This document shows, one piece after another, positions 1 through 14,500 of a stretch of DNA of 64,000 nucleotides (positions within the stretch are counted from its first letter, which is position 1; the number at the start of each line of letters is the position of its first letter). The DNA is from Liolophura sinensis. Taxonomy: Eukaryota; Mollusca; Polyplacophora; Chitonida; Chitonidae. The position numbers and the translations under genes are program-made. A model generated the notes under the pieces. That model was given only the letters and a program-made list of their open reading frames with translations. It was not told the DNA's origin and did not search any database. The stretch lies in NCBI RefSeq assembly GCF_032854445.1, contig NC_088303.1:13707501-13771500 (forward strand), given 5' to 3'.

Positions 1-1554
1 ACCTACATTTTTGATTGCGCTTGTACTGCTGGATTTGTATGATATAATTAATTGATAAGATACATGTACAGTAGGAATATCTACATGCATGGACGTTTTA
101 TCTTAGAGGGAAAAACAGTACGTCCTAAAGAAAATAGAGGCCATAGTAGATATGCTTTGTGTTAACCCTTGTCCTAACTGGTGGCCATGTCGGGGTTGAT
201 CAGCTTATGTTTGTTTTAATCCCAGTGGAATGTCCCACCTGGAGGAGGGTTAACATACTTTTATAAGCCATGAAGTTCATATTTCTAGTAGCCTCTTTTA
301 GATTGAAGTACACATTCATTATGCTTGGTGGATTATCTTGGGAGAATTGCAGAGAAGTTATAATATACACGTACAGACCTAAGTATAATAGACAAAGTCA
401 TATCTTTAGTACACATGGTTTAGTATTGTCTGCGGTACACTAATGTAAAATGTAAAAGCTCTGAACATGTGCCAAACGCTAGATCTGCAACAACAGCTTT
501 CTGTAATTCGTGCTGATCCTTATAATAAAGTCCATAATGCTTCTCAAGGGACGTCTGTCATTTTAAATAGCAAAGCTGGATATATGTTTATATAGATTTT
601 TGATTTATGTTTTGTGTTGGATTGCGGGAAAGCGGTGTAGCAGTGTTCTGTAATTTAAATACCTGTACAGATATTGCTCATACAGAACTCCTCTAGAAGT
701 ACAGGAATCTTTCATGGTTTTATACCTGCAATGATACACGCAATTTTGTACGTCATATAAAATTGTTAGTAGTTATAGTTGAATTGTAATGTTATGTTGA
801 AAATTGGTAACTAGATGTAGAATGAAGGTACATATATTGGTCATTTAGCTGCAATAGACTCTCAGCTTGATAGAATTATTTTCTGAGCTGCTATTTATGC
901 TTTAATGGTGTCCAAGATGGAAAAGTTGAGCTCTGAGTAAAAAGATGGATGTAGAAACAAATTTTGTTTGTGTTCTGGCTCTAGATGACACCATTTGATA
1001 CTTACACCTTGATCGTGTTTGTTGCCTCATAATGACACCATATGACCAGTATACCTTGATGAGCGTAATATCATGTGTTGGTAATTTCTTTAATTGCAAA
1101 CTTATATTCCAACAAGCAACGGAGGGAAAAGAATTTGGCTTTGTTTCTTGACCAAAATAGCACTGTAAGAGTACTCTATTGTAGTTGGCCAGCCCAGTCC
1201 AGCCTATTGATTTATTTATTAATTTGATTGGTGTTTTATTCTGCACTCAGAAACCTTCCAGGGTTCATTTTGTTCAAAGGTATATCTTATGGTGTCATCT
1301 AAGTGGGTCAGTTAAAAAACAAAGGCTTTTAAAGAAGCGAAGTGGACTGCTTACATGTTCTTTTACTTGTGGGCACATATACGTATGTACTGTCTAAAGT
1401 CAGACTGGAGACATTCTGATTTTGAAACAAAACTGCTTAATGTTACAGCAGCTTAAAATTCACAGAAACTGTCCTGGAGCATGTTTCACACAGTGCCTGT
1501 AGTGTTGCATGCTCGATGGCAACCAGTAACCAGGTCTTGTGTAATTCTGCCGAT

Positions 1555-1890
1555 ATAGCTATGGCATCTCTCATGCCAGTATTTCCATGACATCTCTCAT
1601 GCCAATATAGCGATGGCACCTCTAATGCCAATATATCTATAACACCTCTCATGCCAATATATCCATGGCACCTCTTATGCCAATATATCCATGACATCTC
1701 TCATGCCGATATTTCCATGGCATCTCTCATGTCAGTATATCCATGGCATCTCCAGTATATCCATGGCACTACTAGTACCAGTATATCTTTGGCACTACTC
1801 GTGCCAGTATATCCATGAGACCTTCAATTATTGCCAGTATATCCACGGGATCTTTGGCATCAGTATATCCTTGAGACCTCTTATGCCATG
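1555..1890. repeat. Degenerate ~30-bp minisatellite
   Basis: About eleven imperfect copies of a ~30-bp unit with the core 'catctctcatgccaatat' followed by 'atccatgg'. Copies diverge towards the right end, where 'ggcactactagtaccagtat' variants appear. Short open frames here on both strands are by-products of the repeat. Confidence 0.85.
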
Positions 1891-2092
1891 GCACTTTTCT
1901 GTCTCATGTTAGCCTATACTTTTCAGTTTACATTGGAATGTTCAATATACTTTTATACATTGATGCTGTACATGTGTACCATCACTTACTGTATATACTT
2001 GTTCTCACATGTTTATTATTGGTGTGTTTATGTGTATAGGTTTTATTCAGCATCCATTACCTTAATATGGGCACCGTTTTCTCCCATCATAG

Positions 2093-2166
2093 TGCTGGTT
2101 GCCGTCATTTATGTGAAATATTCTTGAGTACAGTGTAAAATGCCAATGAAATAAATAAATAAATAC
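2093..2166 (+). repeat. Dispersed mollusc-type repeat, 3' end fragment
   Basis: Carries 'gtgaaatattcttgagta', a degenerate 'gtgtaaaatgccaatg' and an 'aataaataaataaa' tail. The same tail recurs through the window, for example near 5822, 11785, 12090, 13030, 26250, 46925 and 52870 on plus and 1205 and 59640 on minus. It looks like an old SINE-like family. Confidence 0.6.
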
Positions 2167-2319
2167 CTTATTGAGTACTTGTAAATTTACCTGTTTGCCC
2201 ACTAATATTGCTAAGTGTGTATCTTTGTTTCCTTCGCAGTGATGAGTACATGAATGCTTTGTACATGATGTTGTCTTCCTGACATGAATGAGTACATGAA
2301 TTTTGTTTCCCCTGTTCAG

Positions 2320-5300
2320 TAGATCAGATCCGCATTGGACCACCCCAGACTAAACCAGCCAAGGTTACCAAACCTAAAGTGTTTGTCACTGATGGGAAAG
2401 AGGTACCACTGCGAGGAATTTGTCTCTTCTTTACAAGAGGTAATACCTCCGTGGCCATTACGGAGGTCAACATTGTCAAGGTAAGACAGACAATGTGATA
2501 AATTCATTTAAGCTGGTTGATAAATGTATTTGTAGATCAACAAGAAGAACGTAATTTTCAAAGAAAGTGGTCCATTTTGATCATATTCCAAGACGTAAAT
2601 AGTAAACAGTTTGTTAGTAAATATGTGTTTACTTGAGTTGTCAAATTGAGGTCCATGATTTCAAAGAGGATATGACGTTATGTTAGTGAAAGATCTGCTT
2701 GTCAGAAGTGAGTCAGTGATGGACAATAGACGTCAGCATCACCTTTGATGCACCTGTGATTATTAGTGAATGAAAGTCACTGAAACCAAATCTTTTTTTT
2801 GTTTACCAATAGTGATGACCAATAATAATGAATGATTTTTGATGATATCAAAAAGCTGTGGAAATATGACTTGTTGATGTTTTGAAGAAGGCCCCTTGCC
2901 CAGTTAATGTGTAGTTCCAGTGTAAGTCAAGTAACAAAACCATGCCTTTGTCACCAGGAAATCAACTTCACGATCCTGGACACCAATGGTCATGGGAAGA
3001 ATGGTCGTGGCCTGCTTCATGCCATTGAGAACCTTATGTCCTCTATCTTCATTCCTGCACTGAAGAGGCTCGAGAAGGGATGGGGAGAACTGCAAACCCC
3101 TGCTGGCACCCCAGTCAGAACTGACTTCCTCAACTGCCTAGATTCTTTTGTGTCTGTCCTGGTTGGTAAGTAATGCTTATTAATTATCCTACATTTCTGT
3201 GAAAGTGAGATCTGGATTCAACCTTTCTTCCAATAAGTTTCTTTGCAGTTCTCTTAAGGTGGTCTTACGTCAACTTTGCTGAAGATTTCTTGATTTTAGT
3301 CCAACATGGAGTGGTACTTTCAGCTTGGCCTGAAGATGATAAACTGTGTGAGACACGTGGCAAAATTTTTCTGTTGCTTGCCAAGTGTCAGTGGTTTATG
3401 CTGTTGTGTACATGCAAGTAAAAACTGAGCGTACAGATGAATAGGCATTAAACCTCTTAACATTGCTTAATAGATATAAACCATGAAGGCTTGTAAAACT
3501 TTTGGATTAACCAAAATGTATCACTGGGTAAAGTGAGCGCTATCGCTAATTGCCTATACCTTTGTGAATTTATTAACAGGTGCTCAGGAGAGCCTGGAGG
3601 ACAAGGTGACCCTGAAGCCATGTGCGATGTACGACTTGTCAAAAATCCAGACACCTGCTGACTACATGGCTGTGGCTAACAGCAGTGAGGCCCTGGAGAG
3701 CATAGAGGAGTGTCTGCAAGTCTGGATCAAACAAATAGAGCAGGTAATCCACTAGGTCTGAATCAAACAAATAGGACAGGCAAACCACAGAGTCTGGATC
3801 AAACAAATGGAACAGGTAAACCACCAAGTCTGGATCAAACAAATAGGACAGGTAAACTTCCAACTCTGGATCAAACAAACAGGACAGGCAAACCACAGAG
3901 TCTGGATCAAACAAATGGAACAGGTAAACCATCAAGCCTGGATCAAACAAATAGGACAGGCAAACCACAGAGTCTGGATCAAACAAATGGAACAGGTAAA
4001 CCACCAAGTCTGGATCAAACAAATAGAACAGGTAAACTTCCAACTCTGGATCAAACAAACAGGACAGGCAAACCACAGAGTCTGGATCAAACAAATGGAA
4101 CAGGTAAACCACCAAGTCTGGATCAAACAAATAGAACAGGTAAACTTCCAAGTCTGGATCAAACAAATAGAACAGGCAAACCACAGAGTCTGGATCAAAC
4201 AAATAGAGCAGGTAATCAGGTAAGTCTGAATCAAACAAATAGGACAGGTAAAACACCAGGTCTGGGTCAAACAAATAGGACAGGTAATCCACTAAGTCTG
4301 AATCAAACAAATAGGACAGGTAAACCTCCATGTCTGGATCAGACATATAGAACAGGTAAACATCAAAGTCTGAATCAGACAACTAGTGCAGGTAAACTAT
4401 ATGTCCGGATCAAACAAATAGGACAGGCAAACCACAGAGTCTGGATCAAACAAATAGAACAGGTAAACTTCCAAGTCTGGATCAAACAAATAAGACAGGC
4501 AAACCACAGAGTCTGGATCAGACAAATGGAACAGGTAAACCACCAAGTTTGGATCAAACAAATAGAGCAGGTAATCCACTAAGTCTGAATCAAACAAATA
4601 GGACAGGTAAAACACCAAGTCTGGATCAGACATATAGAACAGGTAAACATCAAAGTCTGAATCAAACAACTAGTGCAGGTAAACTATATGTCTGGATCAA
4701 ACAAATAGGACAGGTAAAACACCAAGTCTGGGTGAAACAAATAGAGCAGGTAATCCACTAAGTCTGAATCAAACAAATAGGACAGGTAAACCTCCATGTC
4801 TGGATCAGACATATAGAACAGGTAAACATCAAAGTCTGAATCAAACAACTAGTGCAGGTAAACTATATGTCTGGATCAAACAAATAGAACAGAGAAAACA
4901 CCAAGTCTGGGTCAAACAAATAGAACAGGTAAACTTACAAGACTGGATCAAACAACTAGAACAGGTAAACCTCCATGTATCAGACTAATAGAACTGGTGA
5001 ACCACCAAGTCTGGATGGAACAAATAGAGCAGGTAAACCTCAGAGTCTGGATCAAATGAATAGAACAGATAAAGCTCAGAGTCTGGATCAGATGAATAGA
5101 ACAGATAAACCTCAGAGTCTGGATCACATGAATAGAACATGTAAACCTCAGAGTCCGGATCAAATGAATACATGTAGAACAGGGAAAAGTCTAGCTCTGG
5201 TGTTGTTACCTCAATGCATGATAGTGTGAAACTCTTATAGATTGGTCAGATTCATACATGTATATCTATTCTGGCTGTACATTTTATTGTAATTACATGA

Positions 5301-5513
5301 TGAAGATGAAGTAAGCCGTTGTGTTCCATTGATTAGGTTCTAGCGGAGAGTGAACAGATGAGGAAGGAGGCAGATGATATAGGGCCACGAGCAGAACTTG
5401 ACCACTGGAAGAAGAGGATGTCAAGGTTCAACTACCTGTTGGACCAGATCAAAGGGCCAGAGTGTAAGGCTGTATTAGGTGTGCTTACTGCAGCCAAATC
5501 AAAACTACTCAAG
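2320..5513 (+). CDS. DNAH5: Dynein exons 1-4: N-terminal tail
   Basis: Exons 2320-2480, 2958-3165, 3580-3743 and 5337-5513 (visible residues 1-236). They encode the start of the DHC_N1 tail, which binds intermediate and light chains and the neighbouring heavy chains. Recognisable stretches are '[18 protein letters not shown]', '[17 protein letters not shown]', '[11 protein letters not shown]', '[12 protein letters not shown]' and '[16 protein letters not shown]'. Exon 1 starts in phase 2 (two leftover bases), although nearby AGs at 2321-2322 and 2326-2327 make its exact first base uncertain. Exon 3 ends at the donor CAG|GTAATC that seeds a large intronic array. The reading frame meets a stop (TAG 3753-3755) just past that donor, so correct splicing is essential. 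Confidence 0.93.
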
Positions 5514-8500
5514 GTTAGTGGGCTCACACTGTATCACTTTCCCAATGATCAGTGAGATCAGGGGTCAATTCCACAAAGCCAGTTCAGACTTAAGCCAAAA
5601 TTTTGGAGCCTTGAAATTAAACCCACCTCATGAGTTTGATAATATTAAAGATAAATGTATCAAAATTTCAACTTCCGTAAAAATTATGCACTGTAATGAG
5701 GTTTTATGTTTTGACTCAAGTCAGAAATAGCTTTGTGGAAGGCTTGTCATGTTCCTGAGAGAGTTAAGGCATTAGTTTCCTCTGCCCATATAGCTGATCT
5801 TTGTCATGTACATGTACATGTAAGTAAAAAATATTCGAGTATGGTGTTAAACACCCATTATATAAGTAAATAAACACCTTACCTTAGTACCAGTGGATAC
5901 TAGTGACTACACATACCTGCACATTTAATTAAAGTGAGCTGGTGGAAAAAAATGCACTGTTATAGGTATGTGTTGATTTTCATGTACTTTTCATGCTCAT
6001 GCAGTTTTGTTTTGTGAAGGAGAGTACCAATAATACATGGAGATATCTTTTGGTTTCAGACGTGGCAAGAGTTGGACCGTCGTATCACGGACACAGCCAA
6101 CGAAGCAAAAGACAATGTGAAATACCTGTACACGCTGGAGAAGTTTTGTGATCCCCTCTACAACAGTGACCCAGTAAGTAAACATTCAGTATTAAGCTGT
6201 ATGTGATCAAAGTTTGCCGTACAGGTATATTTACTAGAGCATAGGCCACAGTTAGCAGCTGGTCACCTTATAAACCAGTCTGTTCTCAGATATATGTCTC
6301 TCTAAAGTGAGCAATTTTCAAACAACTCAAAACGTCACCAGTTTTTTTTTTTTGGTCTTTCTCCAGTAATGACTAGGAAATTCTTTACTATGCAACAAGT
6401 TGGATTTGCAAGTGTGTGTTAGATCCATTTGTTAATAAGCCGTTGGCATAATTCTGAAGTACACATGTTGAAACCCCCTTCTTTTATCGTTGTTCCTGCT
6501 ATTTTTTGTGCCTTAGTTGTGTAGTTTTTTTTCATTTTTTATTGCTGTATACATGAATTATCTTGTGTGCATTTTATAATTTCTACACCTTTACTGTGTA
6601 GTAACTTTTCTGTGTTTTGTATGTACAGTGTAGTATACTATTGGTTTTGCGTTTTATGTGTTCATTACTTACCACATTTATGTTATTTATTTTACCTGTA
6701 ATCTGTATTTCAGGTGGGTATGTTAGATGCTATACCTGGGCTCATCAACGCTATTAGAATGATCCACAGCATATCGCGTTACTACAACACTTCAGAGAGA
6801 ATGACATCATTGTTTGTCAAGGTACGTATTTGGACAGAGTAAAATTGTGTATAAACATTGGGAAATCAGTTACATGGCACATGGCATAAATTGCGCATAG
6901 ACTTACTGCTTTTGCTCCTTTAATTAGTTCAACTGGTGTTTTTTTCTGTTTGGGAAGTTCTGCGGGTGGTCGTGGGTTTCTCCTGGGAGATGACGTAAAA
7001 CTCCATTCAGATAAACAAAGTGGTGTTTTAAGCCATGCTTTGGAATACGGCATCAATCAGATAAATAAATAAATTGATTGAATGAATAAATTATTCCCAC
7101 AAATATTGTCCTGTACAATTCTCAAATCTTGATGCTGATTTACTACACATATTTTTCTACCTGTATGTTCAGGTCACCAATCAGATGATCACAGCATGTA
7201 AGGCGTACATCACAGACTCGGGCTGTGAGACAGTCTGGTCACAGGAGATGCCCGTTGTCATTCGCAAACTCAAAGACTGCATCCGTCTGAATGAGGAGTA
7301 CCAGTCATGTTTCCACAAAACCAAGGCCAAGCTGGAACAGATGCCAAATGAGCGGCAGTTCGAGTTCTCCGAAATGTACATTTTTGGCAAATTTGACACA
7401 TTTACGCGTCGGCTCAGGAAGATAATTGAGATGTTTGACACAATGGAGATGTATTCCCATCTGGCTGACTCTAAGATTGAGGGCATGGAACAGATGACAA
7501 GCAAATTTCAGGTGATCGTCACACAGATGAAGAAAAAGCCCTACGACTACCTTGACCAACGGAAAACAGAATTTGATGCTGATTTTGAAGAGTTTAAGAG
7601 ACAGATTGGAGAACTCCATGTAAGTAGTATTTGGCACACTGGTACTATTTATTTACATATTTGATTGGTGTTTTACGCTGTACTCAAGAATAATTCACTT
7701 ACACAGCAGTGACCAGCATTATGATGGGACTCCGACTGGCATCCTTCATACAGGTAGTAGTTTTATAACTACAGTATGTATGGCTTGAAGTTTGCATATG
7801 TGCGATTATGTGGCTATGAAGTCTTGTAGTAAGCCAAGTACCATTGACAGGTATGGCTTAATTGATACACAGGTATAAGTATATGTTTATATTAAAATCT
7901 GCTGTTGGAAAATATTTGAATATCTGAATAACATTTCATGTTGTGATTTTTACACACCCTACAGCCACCACAGGAGCCACCATAGATTTTCATAGTATTG
8001 ATATGTACATGGATGTCATTATGAAAAAAAAAAAAAAAAACAAGCGCAAATGTGCAAAAACTGCATCTTAAAAGGCAATATTATCTTGCGCTTCGACCTT
8101 TTTGAAATGGCCCATGTTACTAGATAGTATTTCACCAGATAGATCAGCTTTCCGCTGGATGAACAGACACACAGAGGGACTGGAACCCTCTATTTTCTTT
8201 ATTTTTGACAAACGAACAGGGCCTCAATTTTGAGGAGTACAATTCCTCACCTGGGGCTCTACGTGCCTGGTCCATTATCCAGGTACACTTTGTATCGTGC
8301 ATGCCGTAAAAATCTCCAGTGATCCGTAATCAAATCTGTTGTGCTATTGCAAATCAACAGAACAACATCAATGGCCCTCTCACATGGCTTTCTTAACAAA
8401 GCTTCTGACTGGACAAGGCTGGAATCCCCCCTCCAGTTATTATAGCTGAATCCTTTTTAGACTCCCCTACCTTGCCAGTTACTGTATGTAGACATCTTTA

Positions 8501-11500
8501 GATAATGTGTATGAGTTATGTTTGGCATGGAAAATGGCGTCTGTCAAAGATTGACTTGTAAAAACTTTTGACAAGTGGAACATGGTGTTGGTTGGGGTGG
8601 GTGGGTGGGGGGGGGGGGGTGCACATAAAATTTGATTCTGACGTAGACAGTAAAGTGTCGCTTGTTTGATGTGCTACATGTGCTCAACACAGTGAGTTCT
8701 TGATGGGTGACCAGATCAGGGCCCAGGCCAAGAAAGATTTGGACAAATACATCTCAAATACACAAATTTAGGGTACTATGTTCGTTACCAAACGTATAGT
8801 CAGAGTGTCTTCTAACACCTTTCTTCAAAAGCTCCCGTTGTGACTGTGGAGCATTGGTCTCTGCTGTCAGAAAGAGCATCATTTCAGTCCAGCGCAAATG
8901 TCATTGTGCCACAACAGTCACAAATAGACAGTGCCATTGAACAGGCGCCGGCGAACGCCTTTAAAAAAAGAAAACGCTGAAAAAGGCTTACAAGAAAGCA
9001 TCCAGTTATTACTATACTTAAATAAAATTATTAACATGTGATGCTGATGGGTCTCTCATTTTCATAGTCTTGTTCCAAATAGGGGGCGTCATAATGTAAA
9101 CACGTACAGACGTGATTACTGAGCTACAAGTAGGTATCAGTAGATTTATTTATTCGTCTACATTTAGTTAGATGCTTCTTAAAATGATAAAACACACAGA
9201 AATTCGGGATGTTTGAGTATTTATCCAGAAGATAAACCTAGTAATCAATATGTACTTTTTGCTTCCCAGACCTACTCAACTTTATACCTTTCACTTCAGT
9301 TGTTTTCATTTAATCTCCTTGCTCCTCTCTTCTAGAGCACAATAACAGGATTCATGGACCAGAGGTTTGAGCGCATCATCAGCACACAGAGGGCACTGCT
9401 CATTCTGCGCAAGTTTGAGCGTCTTAATCTACCAAACCTGGGCATCCAGGAAAAATACCAGCGGATCCTTCTCCACTACAGCAAGGACATCGACAACGTG
9501 TCTCGACTCTACCAGAAGTACAAAAATGATCCGCCTGTGGCCAGGGACCTCCCACCTATTGCAGGTCAGTAGTCTTTACTTTGCTTCCGTCCCATGCCTT
9601 GGCTGTTTTACCCAGCCTCTCTTATTAGCATGTTACATACACTTAATGAAGATGACAAGGTAACGCCTGTAACACGGACTGCTTAAGAACTATTTGCCAT
9701 TAAAAAATTCACTTCAATAATTGTATTTTCAGAGGCAAGTAAAGGTCATTAACTATTGTTTTAGGTGTTTTCCAGGAGCATATATCCTACCTTCCAAACA
9801 AACCTCAAAAAATCTTTCAAAGATCAGTAGAAGTCTGAGAGACAGATAAAATGAGTAAAGTAATGCAATGATGTGTTCATATTGACTGCATTTTAAAAGG
9901 CCTAAATTCCTGACTTTTAGCTAACATGCACAGGTGTGTACCATTTGTCTCTTACTTGTCCGCCACAGACAAGATCAGCAGGTGTGCATATGTACATAAA
10001 ATACAAACAGAAATTTCACCCCTGATTACATAGCCCATTTTTCTTTATTCTGAGACTTTTGTTGATCCTAGAAAAGTGTTTTGAAGTTGGTTGGAAGGTA
10101 GGTGTACGTACTCATTGGAATATGTAAGTCTCAGTACCATAAGCAATATATTAAGATGTTCATATTTTGCTTGTAAAATACATGGGAAAATTTTGATTAT
10201 TTATCATATTTTATAAGTAACTTAAATAACCTAAATAGACTGGAAGTTAACAATTTTTATCATTTAAGTAACCATGTCTATAACCTTTTTGTTTTCTTAG
10301 GTAAAATTTCTTGGTCCCGTCAGCTGTTCCGCAGAATTCAGGAACCCATGGAAGTGTTCCAGTCACATGATGATATCCTACAGATTCCTGATGCAAAGAA
10401 AATCATCAAGAGTTACAACAAACTGGCCAAGGTGTTGTTAGAGTTCGAGGTTTTGTATCACAGAGGCTGGCTCAGACAGGTCAGAGTTTTTGTTTGATCT
10501 GTTATGTATTATGATATCTTGTCTTCTTGCAAGAAAATTTTTGTGAACCTGCATGTATTTGTATCCAGATTGAATTTTTTTTTTATTTACATAAGGTGAT
10601 TTTTTGATCTTAACTATATTTGTGTTCAGAATTCTGGTTATTGCCATTAAGTAGTTTTCAGTTGTTTTTTAATTGGTATGAGGAAACAGCTGTGTGGATG
10701 CCCTAGAGAAATAGGTAAGCAACATGTTTGATATTAATTCAGGTGGAGGCGGCTAAGGCAGGACTTCAGGCCTCACTGTTGGTTGCGCACCCGGAAACCA
10801 AAGAGCTATTTGTGAACTTTGACCCGCAAATTGTGACGATGATTCGGGAAACTGAGTGTATGGCGAGACTGGGATTAGAGATACCAGCTGTAGCTAAGGG
10901 GCTGAAAACCAAACAGAACCTCTACAAGGAAAACTTTGACAAGCTACAGGTGAGTGGACCAAAATACCGGCAACGAACTGTATATTGGATGAGGATTGTG
11001 TGCAGTTATGCAGGATATGAATGTCTAGTTATGCACATAGATGTATGTAAATGTAAATGGAATGATATTCTGCAGATATTAGTTTTGTATACAATATATC
11101 ATCAGAATGAAGGATTTGTTTTTTGCATAGCTGATCTTTATTTGTTTTTTTGGGGTTCATGATATCCACATGATGAATGTTACCTGAAATTTAGCAGCAT
11201 GAAGTGTAATGCTGTTTATGTGTATTACTACAAGAAAAAGACTAAGCTGTTAGCTGTGCACATTTTTGAACAAAACACATTGTCCACAGATACCATATGT
11301 TACCTCAGCTTCAGCGGTCATTACTCATTCGGAATCTCATTTCAAGTTAGAACCATGTAGTTTCCAATGTGTGTCAGAACGCGATGAATTTTTGTATGAC
11401 AGATGATGCTGAAAGAGAACAAGCGAGTGAGAGCGAAAATCCCGTCAGCTTTTGACCCTCTGATGGCACCTCACCGAGCGCGTGTTGATGGCGCTATCGA

Positions 11501-14500
11501 GCCTGGGCTGACCCAACTGACCTGGACCTCAGTGAATATCTCTAGTTACATAGAAAACGTTTATGCAGAGCTGGCTAAACTGGAATTGATGATGGACAGA
11601 GTTCATGACCTAATGGAGTTCCGTATTGAGGCGATCCTGAAGGAGATGAGCAAGACAGTGTTGTGTCAGATCCCAGACGAGGAGCCTTGGACAGTGGATC
11701 ACTTCCTGGAGAACACACAGGTGAGGATGACTCGCTTGCTAGTATGGCTGCCAGACTTGCACATCTGAACATCACATATGGGAAAGTTCATCAGTGACTT
11801 ACCGAAAGTTGTTGGTTTACTGACCACAGTTGTAAAAGTGAAAAAATTTTCAGTATGGCTTTAAACAACAATCAAATAAATAACTTAGCTTGTCTGCCTG
11901 TGTGAAGGAAGAGGTGTCAGGCTGACATATACACATACAAACAAGCCAGCAGTTTAGTGGGCACAGACCACTTTCTCACCTTATCAATGAGATCAAAGGC
12001 TATGAGCTCATGATAGTTGGGCTGCCTTCTCAGGCCAAAAAGTTGGTCCAATACCTAATAAAAGGTGGTGGTTGTGGTTGTGGTTGTGGTGGTGGGTAAC
12101 ACCTCTTGAGTATGGTGTTTAACCGCAAGCAAATAAATAAATAAAACCCTTTTCTTAACTTTCCCTAGCATACATTCCAGAGAAATGTATTTTGTATGTG
12201 TAAATTAATTGATTGGTGTAAAGAGGCTTACTCAACAATGTTTTACCTATGCAGAATGACCCCAAATTTCGCCACACAAAAATGCATTTTGAGGTGCAAA
12301 AAAATGCCATAAAATATCATTTTAGGTGCTGAAACATGCATGTTTTCCAGCAGGACATCATAATTCCTTCCAAACCAACCTTAAATCACTTTTCTAAAAT
12401 TATTAGAATTCTCAGAATACGGTCAGAATAAGAACAATTTCAGAATTGAGCCGGTTAGTCATGGACAAAATTTTATTTCATTTAGGGTATACTGTTAATT
12501 TTTTGGGCTTTAGTAGAAAAGAGTCCACTGGTCTTTGGCAGGTAAATGACTTAATACCCAGTTTCACCATGTGTGTATATATTGTGAATGGTCATTTTGT
12601 CTTCAGATGCTGTGTGCCCGTGGAGCTCAACTCCTGCAGACCAAGAGTATCAATGTGGAGGAGGCAGCCAATGAGCTGATCAACATGCTCTGTGAGAATG
12701 TGACCCAGGAGGCTGAGGAGGAAGAGAAAGGCGAGGACCATGAGACAGGGGAGCAGGACGAGGAGGAGGAAGACGGTAAGCTGGGACAAAGGTGTTTTTC
12801 ACCTTTTATGGCTCATCTGGCTAAAAACATGTTTTAACACAACTCAGCAACTCCAGACTGCGGGATTGATTGCTTTAACATTTTTGACAGGTGACATGAT
12901 ACAGTAGAACTTTTTAACCTTTAACAATGAGAGAATTTGAACTTGAAATTCCTCCTTTGATTCCTGGCTTTGCTGGCCGGGCTAACATTGGGTTACTGGT
13001 TCACTCCAGCCACTCTGGTTTTATTCCCCCTTAAAATTGAACACCTGGACTTCAGTGAAAATCCTTGAGTAAGAGCCACAGTGTAAAACATCAATTAGAT
13101 AATTTTTTAGTTGTAAGATTGTGTGATAGGTGTGTGTCCACTGAGTGGAGAATGTGCTGTGATTCATTGAGATCAAGCAGTGGTTGTGTGATGACTGTTG
13201 TCTCTCAGAAACTGATATTTACATGTGATTTACCTGGATAGTAAATAATGGTGTCCATTGATGATAGTACTGGGAGACTGTGTTCCTTATGAATATACTG
13301 TATTAATTTATTATTTGCCTGTGAAAAGTAGTTAGCTTGTTGTCTCTATACACCTCTTTATAAACTTCGGAATCATGCAATCAACAATCACATCTTTTGA
13401 TTTGTAATGAATCTTTTTTTTTTTGTTATGCTTGGCAGAAGAGAGAAGCCGACCCGCCACCGGTCGCCCTGCCACCAGCAGGGATGGGTCCCCACGCAGT
13501 AGCAGGAAGTCACGCCCAACCTCCACGCAGGCTGTTGCTGTTGCCAGGCGACGGAAAGAAATGAGAGAGAACATAGAGGAGGCGGCTAATGAGCTGCTGA
13601 ACCACTTTAATCATCGTAACCTTGACGCTCTTCTCAGGGTCACGCGGAACACCCTGGAGTCTCTGCGGAGGAAGATCACCTCTAGCTCTATGGTGCACTA
13701 CTTAGGTCAGTCTGAAGGCTGTTATTATTATATGATAATTGTTATTATCTTATGTGGATGTATTCAAATGGTGGATTAACATAGGTAGTCTGGTCACTAC
13801 CTGACTGGGCACTGCCGACTGGTTGGCCCATGTGTCAGTATAACGTGATTGGTTAGGATGTAATTTCTGTTGTCTTTAGCATGGCGTGTCAGTTGAGGCA
13901 GCACTGTGAATATGTCAGCTGTCGCTCCGACTGATACAAAGGGACTGTCATCATATAAGTTGCGTTTTGGGACTAAATCCACAAAATGTAGTTAGGGACT
14001 TGAAAACAGGTAACTTCCAGTTGATATAAAAGATATCAAAGGTTCAGACAGCTATAAGCGAATTGAACATTTGGCTTCTCAATTATAATAATAGTCGTTC
14101 GTTTTTCTAAAAATGTTTGTTTTTGTATTGCAGTGGATCCCAGTAACAGCCCCCAGAAGGATAGTCGACCGTTTTTCAGGACGAATGCCAAATTGAGCAT
14201 CCCAAACATTGTGATGCAGCCAGCTTTGGATGAGGTTCAGCAGGCGGTGAACAAGGCAGCACAGCTGGTGATCGGCGTCAGTAAAGGCGTGTCACAGTGG
14301 AGCAAGGAGAGGAAGCGTCAGTCTCAGTCTGCCATGAACCGCTCCGGCTCTGGGTTAGACGTCTCCCTGGACAGACGGGGTAGTATGGTCAGTGTTGCGG
14401 CATCTGAGGCATCCCGTAACGCGGAGACTGGCCGTGCACGGGGACGTAATGACGCTGATACGGTGGACTCGGGATACACTGTAAATGTCCAGCCTAAGAA

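Larger units (their letters stand above)
1..2319. other. Intron or upstream sequence of the dynein gene, no exon recognised
   Basis: AT-rich sequence with no open frame resembling the expected N-terminal dynein exons. It ends in a pyrimidine-rich acceptor (cag at 2317-2319). It holds a ~30-bp tandem array (1555-1890) and two fragments of a dispersed mollusc-type repeat (about 1205-1262 in minus orientation and 2093-2166 in plus). The missing first exons, roughly 110 residues by comparison with the family, presumably lie before the window. Confidence 0.6.

Noticed and set aside
3639-4669. Long open frames on both strands (up to 290 codons) with a 12-residue repeat
   Set aside because: They follow from a stop-poor 36-bp unit that is a multiple of three; several frames and both strands are open, and the array is intronic.
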